From assembly GCA_023386365.1 (NCBI GenBank), contig JAEWJX010000035.1, positions 1 through 26,256 of the forward strand: DNA of 26,256 nt, in the 5' to 3' direction. Shown here piece after piece: positions 15,343-26,256 of this stretch. The stretch comes from Actinomycetes bacterium. Its GTDB lineage: Bacteria; Actinomycetota; Actinomycetes; Actinomycetales; Microbacteriaceae. The notes under the pieces are model-generated. The model did no database searches. It was not told where the DNA came from and saw only the letters and a program-made list of their open reading frames with translations. Position numbers and translations under genes: made by a program. Position 1 is the first letter of the stretch, and the number at the start of each line of letters is the position of its first letter.

Positions 15343-17328
15343 TCAACCCTCCTCGAACGGCTCCGGATCGTCGAAGCGGGCGCGCAGCGGCAGCACAGCG
15401 CGCGGCTGCCGGGGTGACCCCGGTACCGGCTTCCTGCGGCTCGCCGCCTGGCGGATGATCTCGCCCCGCACGGCGCGGGCGACGGCCACACCCTGGGCGT
15501 AGTCGAACCGGATGATGGCGCGCGCCCGGCCATCGACGATGCGTTCACCGATGACATCCGCCCCATCGGGCAGCACCTCCCGGGCTGCTGCGATCGCATC
15601 CGGGAAGCCGTCGAGCGTGGCCACCCGCGATGCAGGCGGGAAACCGAGCGCACGGCGATCGGCCAGCTCTGCGCGGGCGAACCCGACCACGTTGCCGGTC
15701 GCGAGAGCCGTCGCGAGCCGCCCGCCGACGCCGACCAGCATCACCGGGGCACCGTCGGCCGCCAGCGCGGCCGCATCCGACCACCACCGCAGGCAGTCCT
15801 CAGCGATCCGCAACGTCTCGCGCGCCACCATGCGGTCCCCGTCCAGGAGCAGGACTGCCCGGTAGCCGCCCGCTGCGACGGGTTCTGCTCCGCGAGTGGC
15901 CACGACGAGCGCCGGCCGCTCGTCGACCTCCAGCACCCGGCGTTCGCCGTCTGCCACAACGACTCGAGCGCCCGGGAACGCGCCACCCAGCTCCTCCGCG
16001 GTTCTCGTGGAACCCGCACCGACGCGTGTCAGGCGTGATGAACCACACTCGGCGCACCGCCAGTTCGGTGCGGCGACGCCGCACCACAGGCACGACGGCG
16101 GCGCTCCCGCGCGTTGCTGGCGCAGCGGACCACCGCACGCACGACAGCGTGCAGCCGTACCGCACTCGCCGCAGCGAAGCCCCGGCGAGTATCCGGGGCG
16201 GGCCACCTGGATCAACACCGGCCCCGACTTGACCGCCTCCGCAGCCTCGCGCCACGCGATCCCCGGGATGCGCGCGTGCGCATCTGCCTCGCCACCCGCA
16301 GCGTTCGCGGTGGCCACCACGCGCGGCCGCCTCGGGCGATCCGGCCCCACCTCGGTCAGCCAGCCCACCTCGACCAGCCGCTGCACCTCGGTGGTGCGAG
16401 TGTGACCCGCAAAAACGAGTGCGCCGCCCTGCTGCTCTTGACGGATGAGCGCAGCGTCGCGCGCGTGGACGTACGGCGTGAGCGGCTCGGCCAGCAGAGG
16501 CGAACCGTCATTCCACACCGCCACCAGCCCCAGGCGCCCCGCCGGGGCGTACACCGCGGACCTGTTGCCCAGCACCACGACCGGCGACTCCCCCATCGCC
16601 CGCAGCATGCCGCGATACCGGTCGGCATCCGGCTGTGCCGAATCGAAACGCACGACGCGGTCGGCGGGAAGGACCTGGCCGAGCGCCGCCTCCAGTTGAC
16701 GGATGTCGCGGTGATCGGGTGCCACCAGGATCGCGGACCCACCCTCGTGGAGCGCACGAGCGGCGAGCTCAGCCAGCGCGACGGCCCACCTCCCGACCCA
16801 GACTTCGCCCGCCCGAACGACGCCCGGCTGCACGTCGAGCGCGGCGCGGCCGCCGTCACGCAGCAGCGCGTCGGCGGCTTCTGCGGAGTAGCCGACCATC
16901 GGCGGCGGCTCCCCGGTGAGCGGCGACGGCGTGGCCGCACCGGTGCGAGTGGCGGTGACCCATGACTTCTCGACCCTCACCTGCCGCTTCGGGATCGCGA
17001 GCCGCAATACGTCGATCGCGGAACCCGCCGACCGGTCGGCGACCGCGCGGGCCAGACGCCACACCTCGGGGCGCAGCACCTGCACCTCCGACACCACGGA
17101 GTCGAGATCGCTCAGCGGTCCGGGATGCTCCTGCTGGTCGGCGATCTCGACCACGAACCCCTGCGTCATCCGGTTCGCGCTGCGCAGCGGGACGCTCACG
17201 CGCATCCCCGGGGCGACGTCGGAGAGGCCGTCGGGGATGCGGTAATCCAGAAGGCGGTCGAGTTGCGGAAGCGGCGTCTCCAGGATCACGCGCGCGATCC
17301 GGGCAGCCGACGCCTCGGCTCCCGTCAC
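15343..17328 (-). CDS. priA: Primosomal protein N' (PriA), ATPase-deficient actinobacterial type
   Basis: PriA recognises stalled forks and reloads the replicative helicase. This 661-residue version keeps the N-terminal DNA-binding region (about 1-110, LDYRIPDG) and the eight zinc-ligand cysteines: Cys386, 389, 395, 398, 413, 416, 425 and 428. The ATPase motifs are lost. No GK[ST] Walker A is found where expected near 168-182 (QPGVVRAGEVWVGRW), and the DEEH box is replaced by AVWNDGSP at 270-277. It should bind DNA but not unwind it, as reported for actinobacterial homologues. Start GTG at 17328 lies one base after the metK stop. In-frame sequence upstream is antiphase metK. Full length with no frameshift. 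Confidence 0.93.
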   Translation of the reverse strand: MTGAEASAARIARVILETPLPQLDRLLDYRIPDGLSDVAPGMRVSVPLRSANRMTQGFVVEIADQQEHPGPLSDLDSVVSEVQVLRPEVWRLARAVADRSAGSAIDVLRLAIPKRQVRVEKSWVTATRTGAATPSPLTGEPPPMVGYSAEAADALLRDGGRAALDVQPGVVRAGEVWVGRWAVALAELAARALHEGGSAILVAPDHRDIRQLEAALGQVLPADRVVRFDSAQPDADRYRGMLRAMGESPVVVLGNRSAVYAPAGRLGLVAVWNDGSPLLAEPLTPYVHARDAALIRQEQQGGALVFAGHTRTTEVQRLVEVGWLTEVGPDRPRRPRVVATANAAGGEADAHARIPGIAWREAAEAVKSGPVLIQVARPGYSPGLRCGECGTAARCRACGGPLRQQRAGAPPSCLWCGVAAPNWRCAECGSSRLTRVGAGSTRTAEELGGAFPGARVVVADGERRVLEVDERPALVVATRGAEPVAAGGYRAVLLLDGDRMVARETLRIAEDCLRWWSDAAALAADGAPVMLVGVGGRLATALATGNVVGFARAELADRRALGFPPASRVATLDGFPDAIAAAREVLPDGADVIGERIVDGRARAIIRFDYAQGVAVARAVRGEIIRQAASRRKPVPGSPRQPRAVLPLRARFDDPEPFEEG

Positions 17329-17329
17329 G

Positions 17330-18532
17330 TCAGAGGCCGGCAGCAGAACGCAGGTCGTCGACGCGGTCGAGTCGCTCCCAGGTGAAGTCCGGGAGCTCAC
17401 GTCCGAAGTGACCGTACGCTGCGGTCTGCGCGTAGATGGGGCGCAGCAGGTCGAGGTCGCGGATGATGGCGGCCGGTCGCAGGTCGAACACCTCGCGGAT
17501 CGCCGCCGTGATCTGCTCATCCGGAAGCACACCCGTACCGAAGGTCTCCACGTAGAGGCCGACGGGAGCCGCCTTGCCGATCGCGTAGGCGATCTGCACC
17601 TCGAGGCGCTCTGCCAGGCCCGCCGCGACGGCGTTCTTCGCCACCCAGCGCATTGCATACGCCGCGGAGCGGTCTACCTTCGACGGGTCCTTACCGGAGA
17701 AAGCACCCCCACCGTGACGGGCAGCGCCGCCGTAGGTGTCGACGATGATCTTGCGGCCGGTGAGCCCCGCGTCGCCCTGCGGTCCGCCGATCTCGAAGCG
17801 ACCGGTGGGGTTGATGTAGCGGGCGGCGTCTTCCCAGGGCAGGTCGACGCGCTCGAGCACAGGACGCACGACGAGCTCGAAGAGCTCGGCGCGCAGCTGC
17901 TCGTTCGACACCTTCGGCGAATGCTGCGCCGACATGACGACCGTCTCGATGGACCGGGGAACGACGCCGTCGTACCCCACGGTGACCTGGGTCTTGCCGT
18001 CGGGACGGAGGTAGTCCACCTCGCCGCGGTGACGCACCTCGGAGAGACGCTCGGCCAGTCGATGCGACAGCCAGATCGGCAGTGGCATCAGTTCGGGAGT
18101 CTCGCGGGTGGCGAACCCGAACATGATGCCCTGGTCGCCGGCGCCCTGCTTGTCGAGATCGTCGGCGCTCGTCCCCTCGCGGGTCTCGAATGCGTCGTCG
18201 ACGCCCTGAGCGATGTCGGGCGACTGGCCCCCGATGGAGACCGACACACCGCACGAACGACCGTCGAACCAGACATCGGACGAGTCGTACCCGATGTCTG
18301 TGATGCGCTTGCGAACGATCGCCGGGATCTCGACGTAGCCGGAGGTCGTGACCTCGCCGGCCACGTGGACCAGACCCGTCGTCACCAGGGTCTCGACGGC
18401 GACGCGCGCGTGCGGATCGACCGTGAGAAGTGCGTCGAGGATCGAGTCACTGACCTGATCGCAGAGCTTGTCGGGGTGCCCCTCGGTCACGGACTCAGAG
18501 GTGAAGAGACGCAAGGAGGAACTCACGGACAT
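17330..18532 (-). CDS. metK: S-adenosylmethionine synthetase
   Basis: MetK makes S-adenosylmethionine from methionine and ATP. The 400-residue product has the family signatures GAGDQGIMFGFA (130-141) and GGGAFSGKD (274-282, the P-loop-like segment), and the N-terminal FTSESVTEGHPDK, which includes the catalytic His19. It is a cytoplasmic homotetramer in characterised members. ATG at 18532 is reported, but it has AGG directly against it. GTG two codons later, at 18526, has AGGA five bases upstream and may be the real start, giving 398 residues. It lies 30 bases after coaBC and one base before priA. Its product is the methyl donor for RsmB in the same cluster. Confidence 0.97.
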   Translation of the reverse strand: MSVSSSLRLFTSESVTEGHPDKLCDQVSDSILDALLTVDPHARVAVETLVTTGLVHVAGEVTTSGYVEIPAIVRKRITDIGYDSSDVWFDGRSCGVSVSIGGQSPDIAQGVDDAFETREGTSADDLDKQGAGDQGIMFGFATRETPELMPLPIWLSHRLAERLSEVRHRGEVDYLRPDGKTQVTVGYDGVVPRSIETVVMSAQHSPKVSNEQLRAELFELVVRPVLERVDLPWEDAARYINPTGRFEIGGPQGDAGLTGRKIIVDTYGGAARHGGGAFSGKDPSKVDRSAAYAMRWVAKNAVAAGLAERLEVQIAYAIGKAAPVGLYVETFGTGVLPDEQITAAIREVFDLRPAAIIRDLDLLRPIYAQTAAYGHFGRELPDFTWERLDRVDDLRSAAGL

Positions 18533-18562
18533 CCTGTTCGATAGACGGGGTGCGGTCCGGCG

Positions 18563-19753
18563 TCAGCGGGCGAGATCGAGGATCGCCTCGGCGACTTCGC
18601 GCTTCGTGCCCTGCGCCTCCGTCACTATATCCCCGGCCCTCGACACGATGACGACGGTGTTGCCCTCCGTTGCGAAACCCTCGGACCAGCCGACGCGGTT
18701 GAGGACCAGATAGTCCGCTCCCTTGCGCGCCACCTTGGCGCGACCCAGTTCGAGCAACGCGTCGTCATCCTTCTCGGTCTCGGCGGCGAAGCCAATGACG
18801 ATCTGCCCGGGCCGACGCGTCTCCGCGACCTCGGCGAGGATGTCGGGGTTGCGAACGAGACGGAGGGCGAGTTCGTCGCCCTGCGTCTCCTTCTTGATCT
18901 TGGCGTCGGCCACCTGCTCGGGACGGTAGTCGGCGACCGCGGCGGCCATGATGACCACGTCGGCGGCCGTCGCCTCCTGGAGCACGGCCTCCCGCAGTTC
19001 GAGAGCGGTGCCGGCATCACGCACGACGACTCCGGCAGGCGCCGCGACCTCCAGATGCGCGGTCAGGAGCACCACCTCCGCTCCGCGGGCGGCTGCAGCC
19101 TCGGCGATCGCAACGCCCTGACGACCACTCGACCGGTTGCCGATGAAACGCACCGGGTCGAGGGGTTCGCGCGTGCCACCGGCCGTGACGAGCACCCGGC
19201 GCCCGACGAGGTCGCGGGGTCGCAACGCGCTGAGTGCGGCATCCGCGATCTCGACCGGCTCGGCCATCCGCCCCGGTCCGCTGTCGGTTCCCGTGAGTTG
19301 CCCGGATGCCGGTCCCACGACGTGCACACCACGCCGTTCCAGCGTGGCGATGTTGTCGCGGGTCGCCGCGTTCTGCCACATCTCCGTGTGCATCGCCGGT
19401 GCGACGACGAGCGGCGCTGTCGACGCCAGGATGGTGGTGCCGAGCAGATCGTCTGCGATGCCCGCCGCCAGCTTGGCGATCGTGTTCGCCGTCGCCGGTG
19501 CGACGATCACCAGATCGGCCGACTGACCCAACGCGACATGGCGCACTTCGGCGACACCGTCGAACAGCTCGGTCTCCACCGGATTGCGACTGATGGCCTC
19601 CAACGTCGGACGGCCCACGAAACGCAGAGCGGCCGGCGTCGCCACGATGTGCACATCGTGACCGCGCAGCACCAGCTCGCGCGCAACGCCGACCGCCTTG
19701 TACGCAGCGATCCCGCCGGAGATACCGACGACGATCCGCAACGCGTCGCTCAT
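18563..19753 (-). CDS. coaBC: Bifunctional phosphopantothenoylcysteine decarboxylase / phosphopantothenate-cysteine ligase
   Basis: CoaBC joins cysteine to 4'-phosphopantothenate (CoaB) and decarboxylates the product (CoaC, a flavoprotein), two successive coenzyme A steps. The 396-residue protein has CoaC at about 1-180 (GISGGIAAYK for FMN, His72 in VRHVALGQ, PAMHTEMW at 119-126) and CoaB at about 185-396 (VTAGGTREPLDPVRFIGNRSSG, AAVADYRP and the KIKK motif at 285-288). The E. coli cysteine motif (ACGDxGPGRM) reads LTGTDSGPGRM here, and the usual Asn of PxMNxxMW is His. From memory the M. tuberculosis protein shares both changes. The ATG start lies 20 bases after rpoZ. Confidence 0.96.
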   Translation of the reverse strand: MSDALRIVVGISGGIAAYKAVGVARELVLRGHDVHIVATPAALRFVGRPTLEAISRNPVETELFDGVAEVRHVALGQSADLVIVAPATANTIAKLAAGIADDLLGTTILASTAPLVVAPAMHTEMWQNAATRDNIATLERRGVHVVGPASGQLTGTDSGPGRMAEPVEIADAALSALRPRDLVGRRVLVTAGGTREPLDPVRFIGNRSSGRQGVAIAEAAAARGAEVVLLTAHLEVAAPAGVVVRDAGTALELREAVLQEATAADVVIMAAAVADYRPEQVADAKIKKETQGDELALRLVRNPDILAEVAETRRPGQIVIGFAAETEKDDDALLELGRAKVARKGADYLVLNRVGWSEGFATEGNTVVIVSRAGDIVTEAQGTKREVAEAILDLAR

Positions 19754-19773
19754 GGGCGCCGAGTCCGGATGGG

Positions 19774-20028
19774 TTACTCGGCGAGCGGGGTGAGGACGAG
19801 CTTGTCCTCGTTGATCTCGTGGAGGGCGACCGACAGGGGCTTGTCGTCGATGGTCGAGTCGACCAGCGGGCCGACGTTGTCGAACAGCGAGCCCTCGTGG
19901 AGGTCCGCGTAGTAGTCGTTGATCTGACGGGCGCGCTTGGATGCGAAGATCACCAGCTGGTACTTCGAGTCGACCTTCGACAGCAGTTCGTCGATGGGCG
20001 GGTCGATGATGCCCTTATTGTCAGCCAT
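19774..20028 (-). CDS. rpoZ: RNA polymerase omega subunit
   Basis: Omega is the small subunit that helps fold and assemble the beta-prime subunit of RNA polymerase. The 84-residue product contains the core SKYQLVIFASKRARQINDYY and the C-terminal KPLSVALHEINEDKL. The ATG at 20028 is fixed by a near-perfect AAGGAG (20036-20041) seven bases upstream, which overlaps the gmk stop codon. The upstream open frame is just antiphase gmk and pyrF. The gene sits directly after gmk, the same gmk-rpoZ-dfp order seen across actinobacteria and many other bacteria. Confidence 0.97.
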   Translation of the reverse strand: MADNKGIIDPPIDELLSKVDSKYQLVIFASKRARQINDYYADLHEGSLFDNVGPLVDSTIDDKPLSVALHEINEDKLVLTPLAE

Positions 20029-20039
20029 TCCGGCTCTCC

Positions 20040-20960
20040 TTACGATCGCGTGCGCGCGGACGAGGCTCCGGGCACTGCCAGCAATTCTACGACCTCCTGG
20101 GCCGCGCGGCTGACGTCGCGGTTCACGACCTTCACATCGAACTCGTCCTGGGCGGCGAGTTCGACCCGCGCGGTCGCCAGACGACGTGCCTGCTCGGCGG
20201 TGTCCTCCGTGCCCCGGCCCGTGAGCCGACGCACCAACTCCTCCCAACTGGGAGGCAGCAGGAAGACGAGGAGCGCCTCCGGCATCGCCTCGCGCACAGC
20301 GCGCGCACCCTGGAGGTCGATCTCCAACAGAACGCTTCGGCCAGCCGCCAGCGCCGCATCGATGGGAGGCCTCGGCGTGCCGTACCGCGACGCGTTGTGC
20401 ACCGTGGCGTACTCGAGGAAGTCGCCGCGGGCGACCATCTCGTCGAACACCTCGTCGGTGACGAAGTAGTAGTGCTGACCGTCGATCTCGCCCGGTCGCG
20501 GCGGGCGCGTCGTGGCGGAGATGCTCAAGAGGACGTCCGGATGGTTCTCCCGGATGAAGGTCGACACGGTCCCCTTGCCGACGGCGGTCGGACCCGCGAG
20601 CACCACGAGCCGGCTGACGGGGCGGCTGGGAGCGCCCTCCCGGGCCTCCAGCCAGGCCGCCAGCTTCTCGCGCTGACGCGCACCCAAGCCCCCGACCCGC
20701 TTCGCATCGGCGATGCCGAGGTCGCTCATGATGCGGGCCACCCGGGTCGGCCCGATGCCCGGGATGCTGGTCAAGAGCTCGCGAACCCGAAGCGACCCCT
20801 CCGGGGTGGTCGGATCCGCCCACGCGGTCTCGGCGACATCGAGCGCGCGACGCTCCCGTCGATGGACGGCATCCTTCACCGCTGCTCGCGCACGACGCGC
20901 GGCGACGGCCGCACGCCCCGCCGCTGCGCGGTCCACCTCCGGCATCGTCACCTCTGCCAC
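20040..20960 (-). CDS. gmk: Fusion of actinobacterial integration host factor (mIHF) and guanylate kinase
   Basis: The 306-residue product is two proteins in one. Residues ~10-108 match actinobacterial IHF (mIHF/sIHF): an N-terminal basic helix (AVAARRARAAVKDAV), then LLTSIPGIGPTRVARIMSDL and GGLGARQREKLAAWL, the DNA-binding H2TH-like part. A short linker (EGAPSRPVSR) leads to guanylate kinase (about 117-295), with P-loop GPTAVGKG at 123-130, SATTRPPRPGE, Y-F-V at 165-167 and RLTGRGTED lid. Gmk phosphorylates GMP to GDP. In mycobacteria mihF and gmk are separate neighbours. GTG at 20960 is supported by GGAGG seven bases upstream and overlaps pyrF by 13 bases; GTG 20951 (GTGA overlap) and ATG 20945 are alternatives. 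Confidence 0.93.
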   Translation of the reverse strand: MAEVTMPEVDRAAAGRAAVAARRARAAVKDAVHRRERRALDVAETAWADPTTPEGSLRVRELLTSIPGIGPTRVARIMSDLGIADAKRVGGLGARQREKLAAWLEAREGAPSRPVSRLVVLAGPTAVGKGTVSTFIRENHPDVLLSISATTRPPRPGEIDGQHYYFVTDEVFDEMVARGDFLEYATVHNASRYGTPRPPIDAALAAGRSVLLEIDLQGARAVREAMPEALLVFLLPPSWEELVRRLTGRGTEDTAEQARRLATARVELAAQDEFDVKVVNRDVSRAAQEVVELLAVPGASSARTRS

Positions 20961-21762
20961 GATGCCACCTCCGCGCGCGCCGCGTCGATCGCCGCGGCGA
21001 TGCCGTTCGATCCGGCCTGCAGCACGCTGCGCGCGACGTTCGGGAGGACCCGCTCGAGCGCCGGGCCGAAGAGCGCCGGCGCATCGACCAGCGACGCCCC
21101 CTGGGCGCCGAACCCCGGCGCGAGCACGGGGACATCCGCGAGCGTGAGGGCGTCGATCCCGACCTCGGGCAGCGACACGGTCGCGCCGACCACGACGCCC
21201 ACCTCGCCGTCGAACCGCGCCGCGTGACGCACCATCTCGCCCGCGAGGGTCGTCCCGTCGCCACCTCGGCGCGTCTGCACCTCGGCACTCTCGGGGTTCG
21301 ACGTCGCCGCGAGCACGAAGACACCCTTGCCTGCGGCGGACGCGCGGGCGATCACGCCGTCAAGCGATCCGAAGCCCTGGTAGGCGACAGCGGTCATCGC
21401 GTCCGCCTCGAGGGGCGAACCCGGGGTCAACCACGCCTCTCCGTATGCCTCGACCGTCGAGCCGACATCGCCGCGCTTCACATCCGCGATCACGAGCAGA
21501 CCCGCCGCCCGCGCCGCAGCCAGCACCTCCTCCAGAGCCGCGTAGCCCCGAGAACCGTGACGCTCGAAGAACGCGATCTGCGGCTTCACGATGCCCACGC
21601 GCCCCTCGGCTGCCTCGACCACCCGCAGCGCGAGTTCCCGGGCTCCCGCCGCGGTGTCGGGCAAACCCCAGGCGGCCAGGAGCGGCGCATGGGGGTCGAT
21701 TCCCACACACAACGGGCCCCGGCTGTCGACGACACGCGCCAGCCGGGCGGAGAAGCTGTCCG

Positions 21763-21766
<4 letters not shown>
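20948..21766 (-). CDS. pyrF: Orotidine 5'-phosphate decarboxylase, type 2
   Basis: PyrF decarboxylates OMP to UMP, the last step of de novo pyrimidine synthesis. The 272-residue product belongs to the longer type 2 subfamily typical of actinobacteria. The catalytic motif IADVKRGDVGST at 93-104 supplies Asp95, Lys97 and Asp100, and CVGIDPH near residues 20-26 is the N-terminal barrel strand. ATG at 21766 overlaps the carB stop by four bases (ATGA). Its end overlaps the mIHF-gmk start. Position after carAB is the standard actinobacterial pyr operon layout. Confidence 0.97.
20968..20972 (-). promoter_or_regulatory. Shine-Dalgarno GGAGG fixing the mIHF-gmk start inside pyrF
   Basis: GGAGG lies seven bases before GTG 20960 and inside the 3' end of pyrF. 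It favours the 306-residue reading over later starts at 20951 and 20945, although a weaker GAGG precedes ATG 20945. Confidence 0.6.
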
Positions 21767-25061
<3,295 letters not shown>

Positions 25062-25062
<1 letters not shown>

Positions 25063-26216
25063 TAGTTGCTCTCGTTCTGGGGGGCGGCCCGGTGCGTGCG
25101 CACGAGGTCGGCGAAACGGTCGAAGAGGTAGTTGGCGTCGTGCGGACCCGCCGCCGCCTCAGGGTGGTACTGCACGGAGAAGGCCGGGATGTCGAGCGCG
25201 CGCAGGCCCTCCACGACCTGGTCGTTGAGGCCGACGTGGCTCACCTCGAGGCGTCCGTACCCGTTCGGGCTGTCGATGACACCCTCGAGCGGGGCATCCA
25301 CGGCGAAGCCGTGATTGTGGGCGGTGATCTCGACACGGCCGGTGGCCTTGTCCAGCACCGGCTGGTTGATGCCCCGGTGTCCGTAGGGAAGCTTGTAGGT
25401 TCCGAGACCCAGGGCCCGGCCGAGCAGCTGGTTGCCGAAACAGATGCCGAAGAACGGCAGACCCTCGTCGAGCACACCGCGCAGCAACGCCACATGGTCA
25501 TCCGATGCACCCGGGTCCCCCGGACCGTTCGAGTAGAAGACGGCGACCGGATCGATCGCGAGGATCTGCGCGAGCGTCACGTTCTGTGGGAGCACGTGCA
25601 CCTCGAAGCCGCGGTCGGCGAGGTTCTCGATCGTGGCCTGCTTCACACCGAGGTCGAGCACCGCGAGGTTGCCAAGGCGTTCGCCGCGCGCCGGGGTGAC
25701 CGCGGCGACCTCGACCGAGACCTCCGCCGACAGGTTGAGGCCCGCCATCTGGGCGGCGCCTCGCACCGCCGACAGCTGCTCCTCGGCGGGGAGTTCCGCA
25801 TCCGCGCCGGAGAAGATCCCGGCGCGCATCGAACCGGCGTCGCGCAGACGCCGGGTGACGGCGCGGGTGTCGATGCCGGAGATGCCGACGACTCCGTCGT
25901 GCTCGAGGTCGTCGTCGAGACTGCGCGTCGCACGGAAATTGGAGACGACGCGGGACGGATCGCGCACGACGTAGCCGGAAACCCAGATGCGGCGCGACTC
26001 GAGGTCGTCGTCGTTGACACCCGTATTGCCGATGTGGGGGGCCGTCATCACGACGATCTGTCCGGCGTAGCTGGGGTCGGTGAGCGTCTCCTGGTACCCG
26101 GTCATCCCGGTGGCGAACACGGCTTCGCCGAGGGTACGGCCACGCGCGCCGTAGGCACGGCCCTCGTAGCGGGTGCCGTCTTCGAGGACGAGGACGGCGG
26201 GAGCGGTGTCGGTCAT
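25062..26216 (-). CDS. carA: Carbamoyl phosphate synthase small subunit
   Basis: CarA hydrolyses glutamine and channels ammonia to CarB. The 384-residue product has an N-terminal small-subunit domain (about 1-150: VLEDGTRYEGRAYG, FATGMTGYQE, HIGNTGVN) and a C-terminal class I glutamine amidotransferase. The catalytic triad is Cys259 (FFGICFGNQLLG), His351 and Glu353 (QYHPEAAAGPHD). The ATG at 26216 overlaps the stop of the upstream gene by four bases and has a purine-rich GGAAGAGGG ribosome site. Regulation probably comes from a promoter outside the window, further up the pyr operon. Confidence 0.98.
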
Positions 26217-26256
26217 GCGGAACCCTCTTCCTGGGGTGAATCGGAGGTCTCGGCGG
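26213..26256 (-). CDS. 3' tail of the gene upstream of carA, partial
   Basis: The last 13 codons and stop are visible (ending ...SDSPQEEGSA), with the TGA overlapping the carA ATG. The tail is acidic and uncharacteristic. In related actinobacteria the gene here is often a small membrane protein with a PH-like domain, following pyrC, but the fragment is too short to identify. Confidence 0.5.
   Translation of the reverse strand, partial: AETSDSPQEEGSA

Noticed and set aside
15343..17658. A longer PriA beginning inside metK
   Set aside because: The added 110 residues are a frame-shifted reading of metK with Arg/Ser-rich shadow composition; GTG 17328 gives the family N-terminus.
19774..21324. 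A 516-codon minus-strand frame ending in rpoZ
   Set aside because: Only the last 84 codons are omega; the rest is an out-of-frame reading of gmk and pyrF, and a strong Shine-Dalgarno fixes the start at 20028.

Overview
The window is chromosomal DNA of a high-GC actinobacterium, most likely Microbacterium or another Microbacteriaceae genus. The evidence is strongly G/C-biased third codon positions, frequent GTG starts, actinobacterial protein types (mIHF, an ATPase-dead PriA, type 2 PyrF, long-form HisG, an HGxxPAAW protein, Trp-associated membrane protein) and gene order. All 23 complete or partial genes recognised with confidence lie on the minus strand, so the transcript reads from position 26256 towards 1. 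Many long open frames on the plus strand are antisense shadows of these genes.

In transcription order there are three blocks. (1) 26256-12333 holds the 3' tail of an unidentified gene, then carA-carB-pyrF (carbamoyl phosphate and UMP synthesis), a guanylate kinase with an N-terminal mIHF nucleoid-protein domain, rpoZ, coaBC (coenzyme A), metK (S-adenosylmethionine), priA, fmt, rsmB and rpe. This follows the conserved actinobacterial pyr-gmk-rpoZ-dfp-metK-priA-fmt-fmu-rpe neighbourhood. (2) 12313-9635 holds an FKBP-type prolyl isomerase and the histidine genes hisE, hisG, hisF and hisI. (3) 9638-1 holds trpE, two small membrane-protein genes, trpC-trpB-trpA, lgt (lipoprotein diacylglyceryl transferase) and the first ~1078 codons of gltB (glutamate synthase large subunit), which runs off the window.

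The genes are packed tightly. Stops and starts often overlap by 1-4 bases (ATGA, GTGA, TAGTG, TGATG), and the largest gap is 109 bases, between lgt and gltB. No gene-free stretch reaches 300 bases. The only obvious non-coding structures are hairpins or inverted repeats near the hisE start, at the rsmB/rpe junction, between the two trp-cluster membrane genes and, more weakly, in the hisE-hisG and lgt-gltB gaps. The proteins mainly feed nucleotide, amino-acid and one-carbon metabolism: CarAB and GltB handle glutamine/glutamate nitrogen, HisG/HisE/HisI/HisF and TrpE/C/B/A use PRPP- or chorismate-derived precursors, and Rpe feeds ribose-5-phosphate for PRPP.

I found no tRNA, rRNA, CRISPR array, insertion sequence, phage, toxin or defence gene. 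This is a conserved housekeeping region rather than an accessory island. The points most worth a second look are the mIHF-guanylate kinase fusion, the inactive-ATPase PriA, the hairpin with a possible leaderless promoter at hisE, the repeat element at the rsmB/rpe junction, and the two small membrane proteins of unknown role inside the trp cluster.
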